A DNA stretch of 64,000 bases from Paramecium octaurelia (Eukaryota; Ciliophora; Oligohymenophorea; Peniculida; Parameciidae), in contig CAJJDP010000050.1 in NCBI GenBank assembly GCA_905182995.1, positions 376,877 to 440,876 on the forward strand. The letters run 5' to 3'. Positions 37,090 to 49,226 of this stretch are shown piece after piece. A program made the translations under genes and the position numbers. How positions within the stretch are numbered: position 1 is the first letter of the stretch; each line of letters opens with the position of its first letter. The notes under the pieces are model-generated. The model was not told where the DNA came from, did not search any database, and worked only from the letters and a program-made list of their open reading frames with translations.

Positions 37090-38790
37090 TAATTTTAGTA
37101 CTTTTTTATGAGGAGTTTAAGTAATTCGCCATCCTTTCGAATATTATTCTCTCTCAAAATTAGGAAAAAGCTAAAAGGAACTCTGTTAGGAAAATAATAG
37201 TGAACAATGATAATAAAAAACTCATCCAGATTGAAATCAATTAAGGCTTGATATTTTACAAAGGGATTTAATTGATAAATTCGAAATTAATATATACGTT
37301 AATACCATATAATTTTTTCATCAAATATTTGAAATTAAATAATTTACCCTAAAAGAACAATGCTTATTAAAATTAATATGATAGAGAATTGGAATTTTTC
37401 ATAACAATTAGAATTCTTTCTCTACTACAAAGTCTTCCCCAGAGATATGTTTCATTCCTAATTACAGAATCAAATGATATTTAATTTTCCATAATAATTT
37501 TTCTCAAATCTTAAATAAATTTCCTAAAGTTATCATCTTTTAGCATCATTTAGCAATCTTCATCTATGCTTGATCCTACTGATTTCTTCTACCTTTTAAT
37601 GAGTCATATATTTATTGTTTCTAATTTGAATTAGTAGAAGAGTAATTTCAATAATCTTTCTTTTGCTTCTTAATTTAGAATGTATGAACAAAATACATTT
37701 TTATTTGAAGATTCAGATGATCCGAGCAAATAATAGGTAATTTTAAAGATATATGACACCTATCATAATATGATAAGATTTTGATATCCTTTACTCCTTT
37801 ATTGTTACTTCAATCGTAGGGTTGATTGTAACGGTGCTAAGATATAATGCATTTATCAATTTTAATGAAAATTATATTTTTTAATAAATTTTTTTTCTCT
37901 TTTTTTCATTCAAATTCCTAAATGAATAATAATGCCTTAAAAATAGAGCTGCTAATATCTCCCTTTTCATATATGTCCTTCTTCCATGTTAATTTGCAAT
38001 AAAGTCTCTTAATTTGACTAGGTAGACAAAGTTTAATATTAATGATCCTCCAAGAAACACTTTACTCTATTCTTTGAATTATATCATTTTTCAACATGAA
38101 TTAATTTTCGAAATTATTTTTGATAGATTTAAAATCATTGATTACATAAATAATTCAGTATTTTCTATTATGTAATATCTAAATTGATTTCCTACATTTT
38201 CACCTTCTAATTATAAATTATATATTTTATATTCTTAGGTTTTGATATCTTTATTAATTGAGAAGATTTTCATTTTCTATTTTTTAAATTTTGTTTTACT
38301 CTTAAATAATAGTTTCTTTATTTTATGTTCTCAGTCAAGTTTACTTTTTCAATATCTATTTTTTGTGTTTTTTATTCATTCTTTAAATTCTTCCTTTAAT
38401 TGATTCTTCTGAGATTTTTAATTAGCAGCATAATATTTTTATTAATTTCGGTTTAAAATAGTAAATTAATTCACTTTCCTGAAATATAATAGAAATTGAT
38501 ATCATGATGTTCTTTCGAATTATCCTTCTCTTTCTTATTTTAATCATGATCAATAAAAAATCTAGAACCATTTATCTAAAAATGATGTATTTTTACCCTT
38601 AATCTTTCTTCAGATTCCAGATAAATTAAGTCACCTGTCATTAAAATGGAGTTAGAAAAAATGCATCTTCTTTTAAAAATTTCAAATTTTAAATAAATGA
38701 ATGAATTACTTAAGATTTTATAATTCTAATATGTTTTCGGCAAAAGCTCCTTATCATTCTTATCCCAGCGATCAATATTTTTTTATGAAA
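37090..38790 (-). pseudogene. Minus-strand region with scattered coding-like frames, unrecognised
   Basis: Several short frames with good coding character occur in order on the minus strand (MTGDLIYLESEERLRVKI, FSINKDIKTQEYKIYNLQLE, KCFLEDHQYQTLSTQSNQ), but I could not link them with ordinary small introns; TGA codons interrupt. Either a gene with many introns that I failed to model or a decayed gene. No domain recognised. The gap 36948-37089 and the stretch 38791-39067 show nothing further. Confidence 0.35.
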
Positions 38791-39067
38791 ATAATACAAT
38801 TCAATAAAAATAAATAAGATATAAATATAAATAGTTCAATATTAATACCTTTTATTGGCATATAGAAATCTTTTGAAATTAGCGAATGTTGTAAGCAACA
38901 GAAAAAAAATACTTGACCTCAGTTTGCTTCTCAACATTAATGTTTGAAGATTAAGAATGAAGGCATCAATCAGATTATGAGTGATATTAGAACTGCATCC
39001 ATATTAAAAATTAAAATTCTTAGATTTAGTAAATAGAATTATAGAATATAATTATTTATTCAAAATA

Positions 39068-40621
39068 ATGTTTGTTGCTTTGATGAGATTATCAATACAT
39101 ATATAAGATAGTTCTGAAAGTTAAGAGAATGGAGAAAATTAAAAATTCTTTATCAGAGGATTTACTAAAAATTTATATATAATATTTTAAGTACGATAGA
39201 GCATTACAAATTATAAAAAGTAATCTTATAATGTTTGTTCACCATAATATTTTTTCATTTAAAAATTAAAAATGATACAATCAGATCTATATTAAGAAGG
39301 AATGCTCGACTATAAAGAATGTAATGTAAAAACCTCTGAAAAGGCTAAATGGGTCAACAGAATAGTCCCTTTAAAAAATTATTTAGTTTTCATTTATTAT
39401 GAAGGAGGATGTTATGAATTATTTAACATCAATACAGAAGAATTAATTCTAAGTGGAGAACTTCCTGAGAAGATAAGGTTTTTTCTTGAAATTTACACAA
39501 AGTAATTCTAAACAATATTTAATAGAGTTTTGGTATTTCATGACCCCATAGATATGTAAATAAAAATATTAGACTTGAAAGTTAATTAAGTCAACCCTAA
39601 TTTTGCTTTTAGATCAAGTGAAAAAATAGATATCAATAGTGATGAAGAGACTAGAGAAATATTTATCGATAGTAATATAATATTAGATATTTTGAATTTA
39701 GGCTATTCTTTCTTGATTGTAAAGAAAAAAAGACTAAATATTTAATATCCTAAGATTTAGAAAAGTATTACTCAAATAATAATGTCTGTCATTTCAAAAT
39801 AAGAGTTTTACCTCTTGAATACGATCCTTCAACAAATTTTAATTTAAAGCCTGTTGTCAATTATGACTATCCTAATAGTATTTAATAAACTGAATTCTAT
39901 CATTGGTTAGTAGATGAAGAAACTTTAACTGTTTTTGGATAAGACAATAATAACTATAAATCTGAAATTCTTTTTATAAAGCCTCATTTAATGGATAAGT
40001 CTTTCTACATAGTTCATACAGAACATAAATGTTCATACACAATAATGAACGTCACAAATTGGGTTAAACCATATTAAGTTGCTATTTGGGTAAATTGTAA
40101 TGATGGTGTAACAGGATCAAGTATTTTTACTATTGATTTAAGAGATTATTATAATGGTTAATATTGGTTACCTGAACCTAAATATACTCCATTACTGGTA
40201 ATCATTCATACTTAATTACTACTAGGCTAGCGATGAGTATTTTAATGAATCTGAGATTTTTATGGATATTTATGGATTTAATATAAACTCATCTCTTGTA
40301 ATTCAATTACAATTAGTGGGCTCAGATGCTAAAATGAGGCTCATAAATTATTATAATATTAATAAACCAGAAATTATTAGTGAAGTCATTGTCAACTATT
40401 TTTGGATTGAACCTGCTGTTGATCATTCTTAAATTGTACTCTTTAATGATATATCGTATTTATTCTTATTTATACTTTGAGTTAATGATTAAATAGTAAA
40501 ATTTTAGATATTTTTTACTTATGCATAAAATGATGTTTTATTATGGATTTTTGAAAAAACTAAGGTAATCGAAAAATATGGCATACATGTTGTCGAAGAA
40601 TTATATGAATTTTATCATTGA
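39068..40621 (+). CDS. Gene of unknown function with two apparent lesions, beta-rich
   Basis: A plus-strand gene of roughly 500 residues. Strand-rich segments (NRIVPLKNYLVFIYYEGGCY, VAIWVNCNDGVTGSSIFTID, SSLVIQLQLVGSDAKMRL) suggest a beta-propeller-like or lipid-binding fold, but no family is recognised. A 28-nt intron near 40197-40224 joins frames well. Two features argue for damage or sequence error: a one-base frame change around the A-run near 39725-39735, and an in-frame TGA at 40478-40480 after which the frame continues with coding character to a second TGA at 40619-40621. The start is uncertain; a later ATG lies at 39272. Confidence 0.55.
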
Positions 40622-41463
40622 GTATTATAGAAATTAAATTAAAAAAAAATTAAACCTCTATTTGAAAATATTAAAAGCATCATAATAGTAATTTATATCA
40701 ATTTAATGAGAAATTTATTATCGGTATGATTTCTTTAAGATAAAAATTTCCACATTAATTAACTCGAAAAACCCTTAAAATTTATAAATATAATTTGGTA
40801 TTTTTAGTTAAATGCTTTTATTGAGTATGCTCATTTCTTATTGTAAATTTTGATAATCATTTTTCGATCCAGAAGTTGATGCAATATAGTTATCTTCAAT
40901 TTACTCGTAAAATAATAAATCTTAAAAAATTAATCCTATATACCCAGAAGCCATTCAATTCGAAAAGGTTTCCTAATCTCTCAAAATTCAATTTTTAACT
41001 TGAAATGATTTTTTTTAAATCTCAATAATCAATCAGTTCTCGGTAAAATTTGTACTACTTACCGAAATATAATGATAAATCATAATATAGTAGATATAAA
41101 TGTAGTTTCCTGAATCAAATAAGAGGGTCTTTTATCTTGAGAGTTAAAAAAATTAATGAATTATAGTAATATTTATTTTAAATTACAAAACTATTGAAAA
41201 TAAAATAAAGAGTAAATCATAAGCTAAAATTTTAATGCTAGAGAACATTGTAGGAAATTGTAATATTAAGAAGTAAATGAGATATTTCTGCATTTATTAT
41301 ACATTGCATTGACCGACTAAGAGCTCTTAAAATATAAAACATGTTTGATTTTTTAGAAATATTTGTGATTTAAACGTATATAAAAATTAATTTTAGTGTG
41401 TTAGTCATTTGTATAGAAAAATTCTATTGATTTGTATTTTATACTATAAAAATACATTTGCAT
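40622..41463. other. AT-rich spacer, no gene seen
   Basis: No recognisable coding frame on either strand. Confidence 0.45.
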
Positions 41464-42423
41464 ATGAACTACGAACAAAATCAATTTTTTACTTTCAATC
41501 TGTAAAAGATTAAATTTTACTATCATAACTAAATTAGAAGCACCATACATTCAAGGGTTAGTGATTTAACATAGAGCTTAATATTAAAGCAATCATATAG
41601 TTATCTTAAGTTAGGCTGATCATGTCAAATGTAAATTAAAATAAGGTAGTTTATTTTAGAGGAAATAAACGATATATATAGCATGGTGTTTAATCTTGTT
41701 TCTTTACTGATCTCGCTCTTTAGCATTCAACTTGCCCTATTTTTATGAATGTAGATTTTTACTATAGTCTATTCTAACAGAATAGTTTTAATGGAATTTT
41801 ATCATAAGATAATGTAAATTATTCTTAACATGAAATAAATCCTATACAAAAGTTGGATCTAGGAGGGAGGTTCCATTAATATTTAAAATTAATTAGAATT
41901 ATTCATGAAATTGTTCATAATCCTGCTACTATCATTAATAATGATGAGAAAATGTTGTAAAAATAATGAAGAAAGAAAGAAATCAATAATTAGAGGAAAT
42001 TATAGAAATGTGCTGCAGTTAAATGGTGGAGCTATTATAAGTTCAAGAAAAATGAACTATTTTTTTGAAGGCTGTTTAACTTCATTATGTTTGAGAGATT
42101 CTATCTATAACACTGATTGGAATAAAGGATATTATGCATGCAATCAATATAAGTCAATTATTATAGATCTTTTTCAACCTTACTAATTGAATACTATTAA
42201 GCTTAGAATTTGGGATTTATAATTAACAAGATACTACAATATGGAGGTTTATCTCATTTATGAGGGTATAAAAACACTAATTTATAAGTCAATAACACAA
42301 AGTGTGGTTACTATAAAATTTATAGATTAATTTGTGCAATAAATAGAATTATATAATAGAAATGGAAATACTGTTCATTCGAAGCTGGAAATAATTAAAA
42401 TTGAAGCTTTTTATTAGTTATGA
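41464..42423 (+). CDS. BTBD9-like discoidin (F5/8 type C) domain protein
   Basis: The firm part is 41905-42423. It encodes a domain matching the C-terminal discoidin-like repeat of BTBD9: LQLNGGAIISS, DWNKGYYACNQYKSIIIDLF, TIKLRIWDLQLTRYYNMEVY and a final strand IIKIEAFYQL. In BTBD9 such domains follow a BTB/BACK module and mediate protein interaction. Upstream frames from the ATG at 41464 look coding (MNYEQNQFFTFNLQKIKFY; HGVQSCFFTDLALQHSTC) but need introns I could not place securely; no BTB motif is clear. The downstream spacer 42424-42999 shows no gene. The 3' part is repeated exactly at 43091-43807 by the assembly duplication. Confidence 0.65.
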
Positions 42424-43089
42424 AATAATGAATTAACAATTATAAATCTATATCTTAAAGATTCTTTTTTAATTATTTTTGAAAAGTATTCGTCTTTATA
42501 CAATCTACGAATTTGAAACTATGAAAATCAAAGTAATTATAGAAACTAGAAATATAAAGTAGAGAAGAATACTGCCATCTGAAGATTTAGCTTTTCTTAA
42601 ATTAAACACCATAAAGTATTTAATATATTTATAATAATTAATCTACATAATAAAATACTAATTACTCAAATATTTTAATTAAATAATAAATATTAAAAGT
42701 GGAAGATAAAATTACAGATTAATCAAAATTCTAGAAAGAATATAATAAATTAATAAAGCCATCTAATATAGTACTCACTTTAGATCTATCTTGATTATTT
42801 GTTCTGAGATTTAAATTTACTAATTCTTAAAGAATCAAGTATTACTTTAAGGTGCACACAAACTTTGAATTAGAAGAACAGATTTTATGTTAATAATTTA
42901 GACATAAAGAGCCTCATAATAGAATAATTTTTTTATTCTATTAATTTGTATGATATATTATAAACTAAATACATCTCATCATCATATTATTTATAATTCA
43001 TGAACAGTCAAAAAAAAGAATAATAGTAAATATCCAAAATTTAAAGCAATAAATACGCAACCTAAAAATAGAGCTAAATTTATGAAAAG
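41707..43089. repeat. Duplicate B1 of a 1383-bp perfect direct repeat (probable assembly duplication)
   Basis: Identical as read to 43091-44473, separated by one N at 43090. It contains the BTBD9-like domain and the first ~90 bp of the next gene. Confidence 0.95.
43000..43089 (+). CDS. 5' fragment of the channel-linker-like gene in the duplicated block
   Basis: The first 30 codons of the gene starting at 44384 (MNSQKKEQQQISKIQSNKYA), truncated by the N at 43090. Same locus. Confidence 0.6.
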
Positions 43090-43090
43090 N

Positions 43091-43807
43091 CTGATCTCGC
43101 TCTTTAGCATTCAACTTGCCCTATTTTTATGAATGTAGATTTTTACTATAGTCTATTCTAACAGAATAGTTTTAATGGAATTTTATCATAAGATAATGTA
43201 AATTATTCTTAACATGAAATAAATCCTATACAAAAGTTGGATCTAGGAGGGAGGTTCCATTAATATTTAAAATTAATTAGAATTATTCATGAAATTGTTC
43301 ATAATCCTGCTACTATCATTAATAATGATGAGAAAATGTTGTAAAAATAATGAAGAAAGAAAGAAATCAATAATTAGAGGAAATTATAGAAATGTGCTGC
43401 AGTTAAATGGTGGAGCTATTATAAGTTCAAGAAAAATGAACTATTTTTTTGAAGGCTGTTTAACTTCATTATGTTTGAGAGATTCTATCTATAACACTGA
43501 TTGGAATAAAGGATATTATGCATGCAATCAATATAAGTCAATTATTATAGATCTTTTTCAACCTTACTAATTGAATACTATTAAGCTTAGAATTTGGGAT
43601 TTATAATTAACAAGATACTACAATATGGAGGTTTATCTCATTTATGAGGGTATAAAAACACTAATTTATAAGTCAATAACACAAAGTGTGGTTACTATAA
43701 AATTTATAGATTAATTTGTGCAATAAATAGAATTATATAATAGAAATGGAAATACTGTTCATTCGAAGCTGGAAATAATTAAAATTGAAGCTTTTTATTA
43801 GTTATGA
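43091..43807 (+). CDS. BTBD9-like discoidin domain, truncated copy in the duplicated block
   Basis: Exact copy of the 3' part of the gene at 41464-42423, cut on its left by the N at 43090. Not an independent gene. Confidence 0.8.
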
Positions 43808-44473
43808 AATAATGAATTAACAATTATAAATCTATATCTTAAAGATTCTTTTTTAATTATTTTTGAAAAGTATTCGTCTTTATACAATCTACGAATTTGA
43901 AACTATGAAAATCAAAGTAATTATAGAAACTAGAAATATAAAGTAGAGAAGAATACTGCCATCTGAAGATTTAGCTTTTCTTAAATTAAACACCATAAAG
44001 TATTTAATATATTTATAATAATTAATCTACATAATAAAATACTAATTACTCAAATATTTTAATTAAATAATAAATATTAAAAGTGGAAGATAAAATTACA
44101 GATTAATCAAAATTCTAGAAAGAATATAATAAATTAATAAAGCCATCTAATATAGTACTCACTTTAGATCTATCTTGATTATTTGTTCTGAGATTTAAAT
44201 TTACTAATTCTTAAAGAATCAAGTATTACTTTAAGGTGCACACAAACTTTGAATTAGAAGAACAGATTTTATGTTAATAATTTAGACATAAAGAGCCTCA
44301 TAATAGAATAATTTTTTTATTCTATTAATTTGTATGATATATTATAAACTAAATACATCTCATCATCATATTATTTATAATTCATGAACAGTCAAAAAAA
44401 AGAATAATAGTAAATATCCAAAATTTAAAGCAATAAATACGCAACCTAAAAATAGAGCTAAATTTATGAAAAG
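43091..44473. repeat. Duplicate B2 of the 1383-bp perfect direct repeat
   Basis: Second copy of 41707-43089; it runs on into the full downstream gene at 44384. Confidence 0.95.
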
Positions 44474-45805
44474 AAAAAAAATTCTGGAAATTAAGCTATG
44501 TCGTTGTAATCCAAATAATGTTACAAACAATAACAATAATAACTAGAAGATTAAGCTTTAATATAGTATTATATTTTTGAAGACTATTAAAATTTGATAA
44601 ACCTCATCTATTCATTATAAACTGTAAATGAATTTTTCAAAGATGATCCAGATAATGAAATGGTTATTTTATGTAGAAATAAAGTGATTAATTAACTAAA
44701 TCTTTCAAATGCAATTCATCATGACATTTAAGAAACTTACAAAGACTAAAATTATAGATATTTTATAAAGTAAGAAAAATAAAAAGTAAAAGAGCTAGTT
44801 TCTCATTTACCTCCTGATATTTAAAATTCAATATACCTGCAAATGTATGGCAAGAATAGCTTAACTGAAAACATTTAAAGCACACATTAAGAGCTTGAAA
44901 AAATGAATTCTAGTTTTAATAACAAAGTTGTATCTCAAATATTTTCTTCAATGCACATAGTTGATTAAAAAGTTAGCCAAATATAATCATAGAAGCATTA
45001 CATAGTTCCTTCATCTAATGATGTCTTAGAGAAAGCAAAGTATTAATAATGTATTATTTTAGGCAATATCAAAATTTAACCTAAATTAAACTAGATGCTT
45101 CCTATAACTAACAATTACAATCATCTTCTCCTAGAACAGTTACTTAGAAGTAATCATAAGCCCAAAATTCACTAGGAAGAAGTAAATCATGCAAAAATAA
45201 CCCTACTAAACTCTAATAGGAAATTCAAAACTTACCTAGGGAAAAGTAATAATAATCTAACTAACAGGCCTTTAAAGGAAATTTAAAAAATCATATAAAT
45301 GGTCTTATAAATTTGGCAAATTGTTGAGAATTGTGTCTTATAAAGCAATTAAGAATCATAAAAAATATACATTATTCATTTTCATTATTTTTGTAACCAA
45401 TTTAAATCAAATATATCTATATAAACCAAAAAAGTTCAAGATTATTAATTCTGTATAAAATTATTGCTTTTAATTTAAAAAGGGATTATCCTTATCAAAT
45501 GCTACTCAATACAAAAAAAGATTAGTTTTTTTACAAAAATAAAAAAAAATATAGCATTTGAGGATTTGTTAATATAAGCAACAATTTATAAACAAATACT
45601 ATTTAAAGACTTCTTCTCTAATATTTATTAGATAGATATAATAATTAAAAAGAAATTAACTATTATCTTCTACAAAATTAGTAACTAAAAATAATGCATA
45701 ATCAAAAAATTTATTTATTTGTAAAATGTTTTTCTTTTTATTAAAATGCTTAGTTGTTTATTGATCGAAAGAGTTTTTTCGTTATATTTGATACGAATAG
45801 TTTGA
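44384..45805 (+). CDS. Protein with a segment like the C-linker of cyclic-nucleotide-gated channels
   Basis: One open frame in the ciliate code from MNSQKKEQQQISK. The first ~310 residues have coding character: Gln/Lys-rich start, then NEMVILCRNKVINQLNLSNA and EKQKVKELVSHLPPDIQNSI. The last resembles the C-linker of EAG/CNG-type channels (consensus e..ll..LP..L+.ei). No pore helices precede and no complete cyclic-nucleotide-binding domain follows, so it is either a fragment of a channel or an unrelated helical protein. After about 45320 the frame stays open only because the DNA lacks TGA, and the Ile/Lys/Phe-rich translation looks non-coding; the true end may be earlier. Confidence 0.45.
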
Positions 45806-47053
45806 AAATAATTAATTAAATGAATAAATACCTAAAGGACATTTTACGATTATATTAATATTCTAATTCAAAATAAAATTTATCCAATAAGAACTGATTA
45901 ATTTAAAAGGGCATCATTCTTTATAAATATCAAATTTCAATGGATTTCAATTCTTTAAACAAAAAGACAATGGATTGAAATTTATGGACTTGATGACTGA
46001 TACTTTTGTTATCCCATTTCGCCCTTAAAAGGCTTCCAGATCCCTTACCTTGGTAATTGTTAGATTCCGATCGATAATATTAAAAACATCGAAAGACTAA
46101 ATATCTTATAAAGAATAATAATTAAAGCATAAGATAATCATCAAATTAAATATATACAATTCTATAATAAACTTTAATTTCAAGTGGTTTATGATTCTCT
46201 TTATATTAAACATAAGAAACCAAAGTCTAATACGACAATAAGGATTATACTATTGAAAAATTTCTCAGTTCAGCAAGTTTAAAGAATAAGAGTTATGCTC
46301 TTAAAATATTAATTGAAAATACAATTTTAAATCTTATATTTAGAATTTGGCTAAAATAAAGACTGATACAGGCATTTGGAGAATTAGAGATAGAATTAGC
46401 TATTGTTTGATTAATGTCCAATCCAATTTAAGTTTAAATTTCAAATAAAAGGATAAACTGATTATCAAGGACTAAATCAATTAAGCTGATGACAATAAAT
46501 GTGAAAAATAGTAAAAATTATTCTTAACTTATTTGCTTGGGTTGGGACAGCCTTCTAGAAATATTAATGGGGAATAAACGCTTCTCGAAATCAAAATCTA
46601 CTTCTGATTTAAACATCCTATTTCAAGGGGTTAGTTAATATTCCTATTATTTTTAATGGGTAATGGTTAAGGTAAACATTTAGTCCCCAATCTTGATCCT
46701 AAATCAAAAAAGATCCATTTTAACTATCAATAACAGGCTATTTTTCAAACGGCTCAGGAAATACAAAGTTGATCTTTTATATGCTAACCTTATAATTATG
46801 TAAACAAATATTTGTCTGTTCAAATAATTTAAAGCCTATTTAAGATATTAATTTTCTCAAATGAAAAGTATTCTTCTTCCAATTTAAAAAAAACACTATT
46901 TGTTGTTTGAAATATAATGAAATATTATTAAAAATTGTCCAAAATAAAAATGAAGAAACAAATATTCCATACCAAACTATTAGAATTATAAGAATATTTT
47001 AAGATATTTTTAAACACAAAGAGAAGAATATTTTTAGTTTTATTGCACTTTGT
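45806..47053. other. AT-rich region with short plus-strand frame remnants, no gene assigned
   Basis: Stretches near 46025-46100 (PLKGFQIPYLGNCQIPID) and 46220-46390 (YDNKDYTIEKFLSSASL, SYALKILIENTILNL) look coding but lie in different frames with TGAs between. Possibly a decayed gene. Nothing recognised. Confidence 0.35.
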
Positions 47054-49226
47054 TCACTACTCATAAACAAGTTTTTATCCAAACCTTGATTTTTGCAATT
47101 CAAAAACTCCTGTAAAAAAATTACGATTTTACAAAAGTTACTACCAAATTCCAACCTTTCGGCCATTTTTATATGAGCCTTAATAAAAGCCTTTGTAAAC
47201 TTCTGTCCAAACTCCAATTTTTTGACCTTCCCCCTTTTAATCATACTACCCACCTTCTCTTTAAAAAAATTAAAATAGTTTTTACATCTACTAAAATTAA
47301 ACATCTGCTTTTTATAACCTTATAGAATTAGACCATACTTTAATTTTCTTGCCATCTTTATATTCGCCGTGGTATCTAACTTATTTGAGTCTAAAAATCA
47401 CCTAATAAATTATACTCATGAAAGTTATCACATAATTCTACCCAATTTCCTATTTTTCTACCTAACCAATCATATTATCCCCCAGCCCTAAACAGTTAAA
47501 TAATCTGATTTTACAGCCACTCATTTTTTTTCCTCTTTATGTCATCTTTCCAAAAAACATCCCATGGACCACACTTTTAACCATTTTTATATTCACCAAT
47601 ATTAAACAGTAATAATTATCCCAATCCATCTCCAAAATTTTGGCCCAGCTCAATCCATTTGCCAATTTTAATACCTGGCGTTTTTTCGTCATATGATCCG
47701 CCTCCTCTAAAAATAAATTATTAATATTTTCATCTTTTTACATGATTTCAAAATTTTTACTTAATATTCTATCTCTAAAATATGTATTCCATATGCCAAC
47801 TTTTTTATTATTGATATACTCCCCAGAATAGAGAACCTAAACATATCTAATATGGAAATTAAAAAAAAGTAAATTACCTACTCCTGCAAGACAGATCATT
47901 CAATTCGATCCACTTTCCAATTTTATGCCCTCTTTCTTCCTCATCATACTATCCTCCTCCTCTATAATTATTATTGCATTAGATATTATACATCTGTTCC
48001 TTCTTTCCATTAAACTTAAAATAAGAATTCCATCTACCAACTTTAATACCATTTTGATATTCTCCCTAAAAAATGAATTAATTTGATCTAAAGTAATATT
48101 GAATAATAATATATTTCTACTCATTAAACCCTTCACTCAACTCTATCCATATTCCGATTTTTTTACCGTTTCCTTCCCAATCATATAAACCTCCACCACT
48201 AATATAATAATGATATTTTAGATTTTACATAGCTTCATAATTTCCATCGAACTTCAAATAAGTATTCCATCTTCCAAATTTAAAACCCTTTTGATATTCT
48301 CCATTGTAAGAAACTTAATTATCTCTAAAGTAAAATCAATAATATATTTTCTACTCATAAAATTCATCACTAAGTTCAATCCACTTACCTATTTTTAAAT
48401 TACTTCCTTTAACATCATAGCTTCCACCGCCACTAATTAGCTTATTCAATTTATTTACATTTTTTCTATATTTTAATTTTATACTTTATTCTTGAATTGG
48501 ATATCCCATCCACCAATTTTATTACCATTTATATATTCTCCACAATAGGTGACTTACTTTAAACTAATTTTAAGCATTTCATAAATTTAATACTCCCAAA
48601 AATTATCACATAACTCAATCCAATTTCCGCTTTTACAGGATTCATTGTTGAATTATCCACCTCCTCTAATATTAATTTTTTAAATTAAATACATTTCTTC
48701 CTTGTCATAAATAATCTTCCACAATCCTATTTTCTAATCTTTTAAATATTCTCCTACTTCATACACTTGGGCGTGACTAGATTTTCTCATAATATCAATT
48801 ACGTCCAATAATCCTCTATTATATCCTTCCATAAACCTTATTTTTATCCTAATTTTGAGTATTCTCCACCAACATTCTCTAAAATCTCATCTTTCCATTT
48901 TGCTTACCATTTTCCAAATTTTTAACCATTTGAACCTTATTTTCCAAACCATCTTAAATGTTTGGTTTTTTTGTAATTAATCTTTACTTCAAGATTCTAT
49001 TAAGCATCTGAATTTTAATCACTGATTATTAAATGAGTTGATTTTACATGCCAATTAGCTAACCATTCATTTTTTTGTAAATGAATTGAAATTATTTAGT
49101 AAATGTGATAAGAAAATTAGTTTTCAAAAATCCACGATATTTCTAATTCCAAAATGCGCATTCAATTTCTTTAGTCTACTCTTCCTAAAATAAATTTGCT
49201 TGTATTTTTATTTTTGGCAGCATCAT
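47054..49226 (-). CDS. MORN/YwqK-like repeat protein
   Basis: A minus-strand gene of several hundred residues with several small introns. It carries a run of imperfect modules with the pattern GGGxYD...G.KIGKWIEL followed by Y.GEY.NG.K.GRW: examples are KIGKWIELSDEFYEQ, YNGEYQKGFKFGRW, KKIGIWIELSEGF, FQGEYQNGIKVGRWNSY, KIGKWIELNDLS, KIGNWVELCDNF and QKIGVWTEVYKGF. This beta-hairpin repeat is related to MORN repeats and to the YwqK family and is common in ciliate proteins; MORN repeats often act as membrane or scaffold contacts. The N-terminal ~100 residues are distinct (FGKWQAKWKDEIL, GGEYSKLGQKQGLWKD begin the repeats). I count about seven double modules. Exact exon limits at the 5' end are uncertain. 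Part of the 5' end is duplicated at 50249-50615. Confidence 0.75.

Noticed and set aside
46020-46400. Possible metabolic-enzyme fragment (PLKGFQIPYLGN and neighbours)
   Set aside because: A few residues looked suggestive, but the frames shift and no motif of any enzyme family could be confirmed.
46999-47304. Minus-strand frame starting MFNFSRCK as a separate small gene
   Set aside because: Out-of-frame reading of the 3' exons of the MORN-like repeat gene; the true frame shows the repeat motifs. The same applies to the frame at 47900-48136.
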